Part shown: positions 14,001 to 22,100 of the stretch, piece by piece
Layout: each line of letters opens with the position of its first letter
Position numbering within the stretch: the first letter of the stretch is position 1
NCBI RefSeq assembly: GCF_965363235.1
Contig: NC_134842.1
Location: 37,551,958-37,615,957 of the forward strand
Source of the DNA: Mytilus galloprovincialis
Taxonomy: Eukaryota; Mollusca; Bivalvia; Mytilida; Mytilidae
Length of the DNA: 64,000 nucleotides
Direction of reading: 5' to 3'
Made by a program: the position numbers and the translations under genes
Notes under the pieces: generated by a model
Databases searched by the model: none
What the model was told of the DNA's origin: nothing
Seen by the model: only the letters and a program-made list of their open reading frames with translations

Positions 14001-17000
14001 ATCAGACTTCACTCTTTTCAACCACAAATTTTTTTCTTGGACTGATACAATGACATTTCAACTATGAATTTTAATCTGAAACATCAAAAAACTTCACAAA
14101 TTCTTCATCTTCAAATATAACTGGGACAAACATATTAATATTTTAGAAGATAAATGAGAAGGTATAAAAAAAATATCATTTTAGAAAAATGAGAAGATAC
14201 AAAAAATATAATTTTAGAAGAAAAATGAGAAGATTTAGGGTTATAAATTGATATAGTGTTAATTCAGGTTCTTTCATGATAACATTTAAGGAAATTTTGT
14301 CCAAAGAGAATATGAGAATATATTTCAGTTGCAGATATATCTAGAATTACACACTTCTAACACTAATATTTTCAGTTGTGTTTAAATTAATATTCAGAAA
14401 ATTTAACCTTGAACAAAGTTTCTGAGAAAGGGTGCATATTATGCTGCCATGAAGTTGTATTCAGTCAGTCATGTCCTATATAAGGATGAAAATGATTTTG
14501 TCAAAGGCTGTATTTGCCTAAATATTCTCAAATTCTTTACCTACTTCATGTACAAATGTACTTGCCCTCCCAAAAAACTGCGAGCTACTGCTCACTGATG
14601 ATACCCCCGCCGCAAGTGGATAATATTAATAGTGTAAAAATATGCAAGTGTTCGGTAAACAGGAAGTTGTCGAGTGATGAATCTGAAAACGCATCACACG
14701 GTATAGCTGACTTATAAAAATCCTGAAACCAAATTTCAGAAATCCTTGTATTGTAGTTCCTGAGAAAAATGTGACGAAAATTTTTAACTTGGTTATCATG
14801 TGTAAAATCATACAAGTGTTCGGTAAACAGGAAGTTGTCGAGTGATGAATCTGAAAACGCATCACACGGTATAGCTGACTTATATAAATCCTGAAACCAA
14901 ATTTCAGAAATCCTTGTATTGTAGTTCCTGAGAAAAATGTGACGAAAATTTTCAACTTGGCTATCATGTGTAAAATCATACAAGTGTTCGGTAAACAGGA
15001 AGTTGTCGAGTGATGAATCTGAAAACGCATTACACGGTATAGCTGACTTATATAAATCCTGAAACCAAATTTCAGAAATCCTTGTATTGTAGTTCCTGAG
15101 AAAAATGTGACGAAAATTTTCAACTTGGCTATCATGTGTAAAATCAGACAAGTGTTCGGTAAACAGGAAGTTGTCAAGTGATGAATCTGAAAACGCATCA
15201 CACGGTATGGCTGACATATATAAATGTTGATACCAAATTACAGAAAGGGTGGATGTGTAGTTCCTGAGAAAAATGTGACGAAAGTTTCATGGGACGGACT
15301 GACTGACGGACTGACGGACTGATGGACGGACTGATGGACGGACAGACAGAGGTAAAACAGTATACCCCCCCTTTTTTAAAGCGGGGGTATAATTATACAG
15401 AAGTTAAAAATGCATAAAATTTGAAGAAAAAAACATGTTTCTTTTGAAACTTTCCCCACAATGTTTTTGGTCTACAGTATCAACATGATCAGGTGACCAA
15501 GTGCTATATTTTGTCAACCATCCTTTTCAAATTATCTGTTTTTCTAAATTTGTGTTGCAACTACAAATGTATCACAGAACTTTCCAAATGTGCATGCAGA
15601 ATTTTGAAATATACATCGTATATATTTAATGCTCATATGATTACTTGAAATAACCTTTATTATATAATATAATTTATCTGATACAAATATTAATATATAT
15701 TTGAAATATTTTAGATAATGAATATATTAACCCAAGGCTAACAAATCTATGAAGCATGTACAAGTTAACATTGTATTATAGCAATATTAGACTATCTCTT
15801 CATGTTATAGGGCATAACACATGACCTAGATATAAAGATTTATATAATAGGAGGAAGTTTATCATACAAGTACAGTTTTGTGAAGGAATATTAAGTCATG
15901 AAAGTAGGTCAAGTAACCGCAAAGATAATTTAGACATAAAATGTACATATACGTGTATGTGTATACTTTAGGATCTTGAAAGGTATATATATATTCATAA
16001 TCTGGTTTTAAATCCCCCCAATCCAAGAAAAAGGCACACTTGTAATAAGAATATTTATATTTTTTTCAAAAATTCAAGAAATTGTAAATAGTTTCATAGA
16101 ATTCCAACCGTGTGTCTCACTTGTGATTGAAGTTTTCAGTGTAAGAGTAAAATTTTGATTGACATTCAGTTTAATAAGGAAAAACACAACATAATCAAAC
16201 CATTTCTCGTATACTATTTCTTGATATTGACCAAGGTAATTTTCAAAACATTCCATGAAAGTATAATGAAGTTAGTGTTGTGAATAAAAGGTAATCCCAG
16301 ACTGTATGTAATTCATAAAGTCATGAAAGTCAAATGTTACTTCAGATTAATAAAAAAAAGTAGTTTTACATGTATATACAAACTTGAAAGGCTGAGTTTT
16401 TCTATAAAACACATGTATGTAAATTAAAACTTTCTTTTTTTAAAAAGAAAATCCTTTATTCTATAAAAAATCTTCAGAAATGTACTGCTATTGAATTATA
16501 GTCTTCCCATGCTCTAATTCACAAACTGGTTTTTGGAAAATGGACAGGTTTGATTTTTTAAGGCAAAAAATAATATAGTAATATGTCATGTGATGGACAG
16601 AACCTGTTGCTGAGTTGGTTATGTATACTTTTTAACTTACAAACTTTCAATCAAGTATGTAATGTGCTTGGTCACATGCACATTTGCCCCATATTTTCAT
16701 TTTCAAGTCTGTTAACGTTACATATTTTTATTTAATCTTTATCCCATCCCATGAAATAAATAGGCTTACTATTATGTACACCACATACATGACATACTTT
16801 GCTAAAGGGATACTTTTGACAAATATTAAGAATTTGAGAATAAGATATTAAATTCACAATGTTTTATTTCTTATTTTTACAATCATATATATATTCATTT
16901 TGATGTTTATTACAATGCCCCCTCTTTTCTTATGGACTTGAAATGAGTAACAATATGAAGCAAGTATTTTTACTTGAACACCTATATATATATATCAATT

Positions 17001-18687
17001 GCACATATTCGTAATGTAGTTTGTTAGTCAAGTTTTGAAGACTGTAATTTGTTTTTTTGTCAATTTGAAAATATATTTTTAATGATATTTTTAATTTATC
17101 TTTGACTTAAGGTATTTGATTATCGCTTTGGTACTCTCTGTCTCATTTTTATATGTTTATAAGACTTCTATATAAGTTGTAATACATTTGTACTCTGAAA
17201 ATAAAAAATTATTGAATCTGGATTAATCTTGAATTCAGAAAATTTGATATAGAAATTTGCTGTCTCACTAATTAGCGACAAATGAAGAATTTTAGCGACA
17301 AGAAGACTGTTTAGCGACAGGAAAACATTTTTTTTTATATCAAAATAATGTATTCCAAATAAATTTTAAAAGAATATGCAACAAAAACTATTTTAGCGAC
17401 AAGAAAGTTAATATTTTACCAATAAATAGATAGAAAAAAAATTGAAACATAGTTCTAATTACTATATTTATTTGTGTGATATTTTATTATTTATTATGAA
17501 TATTACAGCAAGAATTACGTTTACCCTGTTCCATTACGATATTAATTTTACTTGTTTTTTAGAACAATAATATATCTATCTTATAATTTGTTTTTAAAAC
17601 TCTCTTTGTACAATACATGTATATAATAACCTTGAAAAATGCATTATTTTGTGCATCATTGTCCAGAAAATACAAATACAGACACAAATTGTGAAATACA
17701 AAGAACTGAAATCAAACAAGAGGAAAACATTGTAATATTTTATTTTTGTAATTTTTCATTAATAAATACTGTTAAACTAAATAATAAAAAAAATTAAATG
17801 CATACTATCTAATATTTATTTGGAATAGAATAGAATAGAATAGAATAGAATATTTTTATTTACCAAATTAGGGCCCCAGGAGGGCATATAGCATACAGAC
17901 AATATTATTATAAACAATAACATATGCAAATAAGAATAAGAAATCGTAATAAAAAAAAATTCTTGTCGCAAAAAAAATTCTTCTTGTCGCTAATTAGTGA
18001 GACCCGAAATTTGCAATGCAGATTTCTTGATTTATCATGTTTATTGACTGTTGTTGGCCTATTTCAGAGGCAAATAATACATAAATATTCAGTATGCATG
18101 TTATACATCTCACTCAGCTAAACAGACAACCTTTTTGTGTTTGAAGAAGGGGGCCCCCAACTTGAAGACCAGCCTCTGAAAAATGCCCTTTTATTGGCTT
18201 GAACCAATATTTTCAAGTAATCATTAATATCATGATCAGCAAGTCTTGAATCAATTTATAAAGATTACCTCCTATCAAGCACCATTTAGATTTTTCAATA
18301 AGTAAATAATTAACTAAATATGTATGTGATTTTAAACCTACTTTTTGACCCTGCTTTAGAGTGCACTGACAGTGTAGTCATTCTTTGAGATTCCTCATTT
18401 GAACTTTTGCTACTAACATATCAACAGCAATTTCTAGTTAAACTAAAAGCTGTTACAGTTATCTGTGTTAAAAAGATACAAAAGAAAACTATGGAATGAA
18501 TGGGATTAACATGTTATTGATTTTAGATCAGGAGTTGATCAGTAGCGATTGACATAATCTGGTCTTGATCTCAGTCACAATTCACTTTACCTTACATAAA
18601 ACAACTCAAAATACTCATGCAAGTTCCAACACCCAAAAGTAAACACCAAACTTACTATTCACTAATGTTTGGGGACGTAGGAGGCAT
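5037..18687 (-). CDS. PITPNA: class I phosphatidylinositol transfer protein (PITPNA/PITPNB type), complete, 10 coding exons
   Basis: Soluble lipid carrier that moves phosphatidylinositol and phosphatidylcholine between membranes and supplies phosphoinositide kinases. Coding exons on the minus strand: 18687-18656, 13343-13313, 12738-12551, 12019-11920, 11279-11202, 9415-9335, 8706-8629, 7477-7382, 5939-5817, 5090-5037. All joins are GT-AG and in phase, giving 286 residues (vertebrate alpha/beta about 270). Landmarks: [20 protein letters not shown] near residue 10; [20 protein letters not shown], whose T76 and K78 correspond to inositol contacts T59/K61 of mammalian PITP-alpha; [12 protein letters not shown] with E103, N107 and C112 matching E86, N90 and C95; KFKWFGLQ at 212-219, where the membrane-inserting Trp pair is Trp-Phe; and the C-terminal [13 protein letters not shown] helix. 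The N-terminus (MPPTSPNIS) is longer than and unlike the vertebrate MVLLK. This is probably the single invertebrate counterpart of vertebrate A and B, so the symbol is approximate. The gene is divergent from the reductase at 18987. Confidence 0.95.
5091..5816 (-). other. PITP intron 9, with SINE-like copy
   Basis: Intron of 726 bp with donor GTAGGA on the minus strand. Its only recognisable content is the SINE-like repeat at 5129-5355. Confidence 0.8.
5129..5355 (-). repeat. SINE-like dispersed repeat, family B
   Basis: About 225 bp, shared with 8391-8612 and 36535-36710 (and a short piece near 61528). Plus-strand landmarks are GGTGTTTAACGCCACTTTCA at one end and ACTCACAACCTCAGTGTTGA near the other. 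Read on the minus strand, the block around CACTGAGGTTGTGAGTT followed by a GTTCGAAYC-like string resembles a pol III B box, so a tRNA-derived head on the right is my inference. Confidence 0.6.
5817..5939 (-). CDS. PITPNA: PITP coding exon 9
   Basis: Residues 229-269, including [16 protein letters not shown] and the acidic helix [17 protein letters not shown]. This is the most diagnostic PITP stretch in the window. Acceptor TTTTTACAG; phase 0 at both ends. Confidence 0.95.
6655..7180 (+). repeat. degenerate tandem units of about 155-175 bp in PITP intron 8
   Basis: Three imperfect units, each with GGGGCATAACTC-like, AACTTGATCTG and GGTAATAAGCATTGTGTAAG blocks. They end in a terminal segment containing AACACTTAATGCCCC. 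A sibling copy lies at 42340-42596, ending in a GGCAGGGGCATTAA segment. Non-coding dispersed element with internal tandem structure. The rest of intron 8 (5940-7381) shows nothing else. Confidence 0.65.
7382..7477 (-). CDS. PITPNA: PITP coding exon 8
   Basis: Residues 197-228, [20 protein letters not shown] then [12 protein letters not shown]. Contains the membrane-insertion loop, where mammalian Trp203-Trp204 is Trp-Phe here. Phase 0 at both ends; donor GTAAGT. Confidence 0.95.
7640..8012 (+). repeat. 39-bp tandem repeat in PITP intron 7
   Basis: About eight imperfect copies of a unit with TTTGCACTATGACCCAGTTC, at spacings near 39 bp (one copy is 25 bp). Because 39 is a multiple of three, a spurious 102-codon open frame with a 13-residue repeat runs across it on the minus strand. 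Not a gene. Confidence 0.85.
8391..8612 (-). repeat. SINE-like dispersed repeat, family B
   Basis: Second copy of the family described at 5129. It keeps the GGTGTTAACACCACTTTTAA end, the GTGGAGGAAGCAGGAGTCCC middle and the ACTCACAACCTCAGTG block. It ends 16 bp from PITP exon 7, so it was inserted close to a splice donor (donor side on the minus strand). Confidence 0.6.
8629..8706 (-). CDS. PITPNA: PITP coding exon 7
   Basis: Residues 171-196, with [20 protein letters not shown] then LVGNWQ. This corresponds to the KTGRGPLGPNW segment of mammalian PITP. Phase 0 at both ends. Confidence 0.93.
8844..8866. repeat. (AT)n microsatellite
   Basis: A short run of alternating TA in PITP intron 6. The rest of this intron (8707-9334) contains no recognised element. 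Confidence 0.8.
9335..9415 (-). CDS. PITPNA: PITP coding exon 6
   Basis: Residues 144-170, [20 protein letters not shown] then NDPIKHD. It matches the family pattern [20 protein letters not shown]. Donor GTACGT; phase 0. Confidence 0.92.
9946..10080 (-). CDS. short coding-like frame inside the 9732 transposon
   Basis: A 44-codon frame from ATG to TAA with protein-like composition (begins [18 protein letters not shown], later [18 protein letters not shown]). I do not recognise it. It is either a remnant of a transposase or accessory gene, or a captured host exon. It lies on the same strand as the second frame at 10427-10579. Confidence 0.3.
   Translation of the reverse strand: MDRLSSDKYSPVWFVDLPVQAQVQLIGDLNPDNPQALELYWIIT
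10427..10579 (-). CDS. short coding-like frame inside the 9732 transposon
   Basis: About 50 codons ([20 protein letters not shown], later [18 protein letters not shown]), open further upstream to 10630. Composition is unlike the AT-rich noise around it. No family recognised. It could be the first exon of the transposon gene, with 9946-10080 as a later one. Confidence 0.3.
   Translation of the reverse strand: MADLQQQQNDSYGLCKRLKRFVKQTLTNENVFNDFICQIDAVQHASFESE
11202..11279 (-). CDS. PITPNA: PITP coding exon 5
   Basis: Residues 118-143, [20 protein letters not shown] then KGNKEN. It replaces the mammalian NEYMKEDFLIKIETWHKPD segment. Found by searching for the missing block between exons 4 and 6. 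The acceptor TTTTTTCAG and donor GTAAGG are good. Confidence 0.92.
11380..11875 (+). repeat. two successive copies of dispersed repeat family A
   Basis: Copies at 11380-11546 and 11728-11875, same orientation, each ending in a CATACCACATCTTCTT-like block. The 180 bp between them is AT-rich with no features. Both lie in PITP intron 4, the second ending 44 bp from exon 4. Confidence 0.75.
11920..12019 (-). CDS. PITPNA: PITP coding exon 4
   Basis: Residues 84 (split Ser) to 117: [20 protein letters not shown] then [13 protein letters not shown]. Carries lipid-contact positions E103, N107 and C112. Donor GTAAGT. Confidence 0.95.
12148..12535 (+). repeat. dispersed repeat family A, long form with duplicated 5' part
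   Basis: The block AAGTCAGGAGCCTGTAATT occurs twice (near 12190 and 12364). It is followed by TTAGGCCATTAGTTTTCTCG and a truncated 3' part ending near CAATATCTTCTT. This shows that family A elements extend about 250 bp further 5' than most copies here. It fills PITP intron 3. Confidence 0.7.
12551..12738 (-). CDS. PITPNA: PITP coding exon 3
   Basis: Residues 22-83, with [20 protein letters not shown] and, near the end, [12 protein letters not shown]. The stretch [16 protein letters not shown] is longer than in vertebrates and accounts for part of the extra length. Confidence 0.95.
13313..13343 (-). CDS. PITPNA: PITP coding exon 2 (31 nt micro-exon)
   Basis: Completes Tyr11 and encodes [10 protein letters not shown]. 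Acceptor GACTGAAAG on the plus strand; donor GTAAGTAC. Too short to find by open-frame length; placed by family alignment and phase. Confidence 0.92.
13600..13879. mobile_element. MITE, TTAA-flanked, family TTAAGGTGGTACC
   Basis: A 280-bp element with inverted ends TTAAGGTGGTACCTAACAC and TTAAGGTGGTACCCAACAC (18 of 19 match). The TTAA is consistent with a piggyBac- or Kolobok-type target duplication. A second copy, interrupted by another element, is at 21516-22006. No coding capacity. Confidence 0.85.
14601..15390. mobile_element. element with ATACCCCCGC inverted ends and 168-bp tandem core
   Basis: Ends ATACCCCCGC and GCGGGGGTAT bracket about four copies of a 168-bp unit (landmark AAGTGTTCGGTAAACAGG at 14646, 14814, 14982 and 15150). 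A GGACGGACTGATGGACGGAC-type simple repeat precedes the right end. On the minus strand the array is open in two frames, one of 210 codons with a 56-residue repeat. I treat this as a by-product of a unit length divisible by three. Confidence 0.8.
17261..18005. mobile_element. Mutator-like non-autonomous element with 9-bp target duplication
   Basis: Flanked by the exact 9-bp direct repeat GAAATTTGC (17252-17260 and 18006-18014). Inverted ends share TCTCACTAATTAGCGACAA, with more TTAGCGACAAGAA motifs just inside both ends. A 9-bp duplication with motif-rich ends is typical of Mutator-like elements. The 745 bp carry no transposase. They include a (GAATA)n run near 17822-17850. Confidence 0.8.
18656..18687 (-). 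CDS. PITPNA: PITP coding exon 1 (start)
   Basis: Encodes [10 protein letters not shown] plus two bases of Tyr11, ending at donor GTAAG. It is chosen because phase 2 joins exactly to exon 2 to give EYRVVLP, the conserved family N-terminus. The ATG context is AATATGC. A CTATAAAA string 20 bp upstream is too close to serve as the TATA box of this start. Confidence 0.82.
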
Positions 18688-18986
18688 ATTTTAACGTATT
18701 TTTATAGCCGGTCTTTCAGAAATGTGTTTCCCTGGGTGGACCGAATGACGTCATGTGCGGACAGCTTTTTCGTTCTGCAGTGAAGATATAGGAATTTCCG
18801 GACGTTGAAACTATTCGAATGACTTGTAATTTCTCATATTTTATCATTTTTTAATTTATTATAAAATTCAAGTATTAATTAACTCAGAATCTCGTATTTT
18901 TTTCTTACTATATTTACAGAAACTTAATCAGCAGCTCAAAGTTCACTTGGGTCAGAGGTCAGATTCAATAACAGCATCAGATAAAG
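18688..18986. promoter_or_regulatory. bidirectional promoter region between PITP and the reductase
   Basis: Only 299 bp separate the two divergent start codons. The stretch is visibly richer in CG dinucleotides than the flanks. It holds a perfect palindromic cAMP-response/ATF element, TGACGTCA, at 18746-18753. Transcription starts cannot be located from sequence alone. Confidence 0.65.
18746..18753. promoter_or_regulatory. consensus CRE/ATF site TGACGTCA
   Basis: An 8-of-8 match inside the 10-bp palindrome ATGACGTCAT. It lies 59 bp upstream of the PITP start codon and 234 bp upstream of the reductase start codon. CREB/ATF sites within about 200 bp of a start are frequent in bidirectional promoters. 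Confidence 0.6.
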
Positions 18987-19115
18987 ATGACATTATTTGA
19001 GACGATCTGTGTGATGACAGCAACATTTGCAGCTGTTTACATTTACTTAACTAAAAATTCTAACAGAAAATCGGTTGAAGATTTTCCCATCAGGTTTTCT
19101 AATGATAAAAACAAG
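18987..19115 (+). CDS. reductase coding exon 1
   Basis: Residues 1-43, with the membrane-anchor segment LFETICVMTATFAAVYIYL. The ATG has A at -3 (AAGATGA). Donor AAG|GTAAAA. The frame remains open past the donor to 19307, so intron retention would add an unrelated tail. Confidence 0.85.
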
Positions 19116-22100
19116 GTAAAAAGTAAAAATGACTCAGAAGGGGAGACAATTTTGTGCTATTTTTCTTTTCCAAACACCACTTTTGCTAATGCATCATATT
19201 TCTTAAATCTATATATGTTAATAAAAAATCCCATTTTATTTATAAAGTTTAAAACTCTTAAATGTTTACTGTGTAAAATGTCATCTCATTTGCTTTTTCA
19301 AACATAATATTTTTTAAGGCATTATTGGCATCGGCCTTTGTTTATCAGAAATAATGTGTTAGGCCTTAATTTTTCCTGTCGAACTTGTTTAGAAATTTTT
19401 GCCTCCGTGAATACAGGAAAAAATTATTCTGTAAAACTTTATTTATTAAAACTGCTCACTTACATATATAAATGTTTACAAAACTTCTAAGTAGTTGATC
19501 AATTTTATTCACTGATTGCGATAATTTCTGTATATATTTTACGTTTAATTCCCGATCCGATGGCAATTTATTATAAAACCGGATGTGGGTACGCGTAGCC
19601 TACGAACGGCAATTTTGCTATTCGTACCCGCATGCGGGTACACGCAGACACTGCCATTTTTTAAAGTTTGAAGAAATGTATTTTTTTCATAAATGACATA
19701 GATAGAACTAATAAGTTCAAGTTATAAATAATTAATATTTTTTTTTTATAATAAATCAATAGGTGATACATAGTAATTATGGTCTCTCACCTATTGTAAA
19801 CCTTAGTGTGAACACACAAAATTAAATAAGAAAAAAAATAGGAGACAAATTAACATGATTAAAGTGCTTTATAGAAAATCAGCCTAACAATCTGCTTTTT
19901 CTTCCTCCCTAAGTGGGGCTGGAAGCTGTATAATGTTTTTTGTTGCCTCAAGAGTTGTAGGTGTGATGTTTTTACATTGCCAATCAAATGTTGGAATTAT
20001 TTTCTTTTTTACTCTATTTAATGAGGCTGGAGGACAAAAATTTCAGCAACATTTTAAACATTTTTTTTCATTTAAAATTTTATTTATTACACTATTAGTT
20101 GTTACTTTATGATATAGTACAAAAATCAACCAAGGATATCATTCCTTTTGGCCTTACATGACTTTAAAAATGTTTACATCATTGAAAAAGCCCAAATTAT
20201 CTACCTTTGGTGTTTAATGCCATTTTTTTGGCATTTTAAATTGAAATCTTTTTTAACTCATTGGTAACCTATATTTTTATGCCCCACCTACGATAGTAGA
20301 GGGGCATTATGTTTTCTGGTCTGTTCGTCCGTCCGTCCGTCCTTCCATCCGTTCGTTCAGGTTAAATTTTTTGGTCAAGGTAGTTTTTGATGAAGTTGAA
20401 GTCCAATCAACTTCAAACTTAGTACACATGTTCTCTATGATATGATATTTCTAATTTAATTGCCAAATTAGAGTTTTGACCCCAATTTCACGGTCTACTG
20501 AACATAGAAAATGATAATGTGAGTGGGGCATCCGTGTACTATGGACACATTCTTGTTTATATATTTTTTTTCAAATAAGCTTTACTTAAACTACACAATT
20601 GTAAAATTTAAGCTATTTCTGTAATTTAGTTCTTTTTTTTATTTCGATATTATACCTCTATTTCTCCTATTAGCAGTGATTAGTTCAAAAGAAAAAAGTA
20701 CCTAAAACAAAAATGCATGCTTCTTACAAAGGCAGATTGTGAGCTTAAATGAATATTGACCCCATTTTTTTAATTTATTTTTATTATTAAGTATACATGG
20801 TATATGATAAAGTTGATTGACAGAAAAAAAATGATTTATATATATACCCTCGAGCCCCTTTACTTAATGATGAATAAAAAATACATGGAGAGGTTTCAAA
20901 GTTTTTTTTTGGCCAAAATATTAAGACCTTTAAGATATAACAAATCCCCCCCCCCCCCCCAAAATACCATGAAGAACAAGTTTCAAATTACCGCAAAGTT
21001 AGTTTTTGGTACACATCAATGTTTTGCCATCAATTACATGTAAGCGTGGCGTCTTCAGGGTAATTAATAATACAGCTGATTTTGTAAAATTTGAAGTAAT
21101 TGTAAACATTTTTTTAAAGAAATTATAATAACTATTATATATCTATAAAGAAAATATGTAATTGGTTTAGAGTACAAACTATAAATAACCATAGATCTCA
21201 ATTTAATCACACATCCATTTATTTATATATGTCTACCTGCATGACATTCAAGATTTTCTAAGGGAAGTGGTACTTCTGTAGTCCCAAAAGACTTTTGTCT
21301 TTGACCTCATATGAATAATTCTTAAAAGATGCCCCTGACTGTTATATATATATACACATTAAATCCCAAAATTACAATTCAATTATTAATACATTTATAA
21401 CTACAAAAATCAGTAATGCATTGGATAATAAGCAACAAACTAAGTTAACTACTTCTATACATTCACAGAATGAAGAAAATAATTCTAAACTTGAATTGTG
21501 ATATAATTTGCATATTTAAGTTGGTACCTAACACTACAGGGAGATAACTCTGTAAAAATCACAATGTTTTGGTAAGGAAATATTAAGCTTCTCAATGATC
21601 AAAATTAGTGTTTGTCAAACTGCTATGAGGGTTGTAAAGGGTTAATTTCGTGCAACATGTTTTTGTCATTTTTATTTCCCATGCAGCCGTGATAAAGGTT
21701 CGTTATTCACTGTGTTTCGTGAAATTGGTAAAAAGATCAACCTGCAAGACATTTCTAATTGTTTGTTCATCGTGAAATGACAATTTTATTTCGCGTTCTT
21801 CCGTGCAGATACATATGTACCTCCCTTTACGCCCCTCTGCTATATAACCAACAATATTTTCTGATAAACATGATAAAGTGGTTGATTCAAATTTTTGGAA
21901 TTTTTTATATTTTTGTCAAAGGGTCAAAGTAAACAATTTGTAAAAAAATTTATGAAAATTAAAAGAGCCAAATAAATATCAGTCAAGGTGTTGGGTACCA
22001 CCTTAAATAAATAATGATCATTTGTGACTGCAGTATTGATCATGACACCACTTATAAACGGATGAAAAAGGTCTGCTGACTCAATGCGTAGATAAAAAGT

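Larger units (their letters stand above)
13344..18655 (-). other. PITP intron 1 (5.3 kb)
   Basis: Long first intron holding a TTAA MITE (13600-13879), a 168-bp tandem element (14601-15390) and a Mutator-like element (17261-18005). The stretches 13880-14600, 15391-17260 and 18006-18655 are AT-rich with no element or gene that I can support. Confidence 0.85.

Noticed and set aside
14585..15217. 210- and 191-codon frames with a 56-residue repeat
   Set aside because: They coincide exactly with the 168-bp tandem core of an inverted-repeat element, and two registers are open at once. Kept only as a finding to test for selection.
18702..18712. TATA box (CTATAAAA on the minus strand) for PITP
   Set aside because: It lies only about 20 bp from the start codon, leaving no room for a normal transcription start and 5'UTR.
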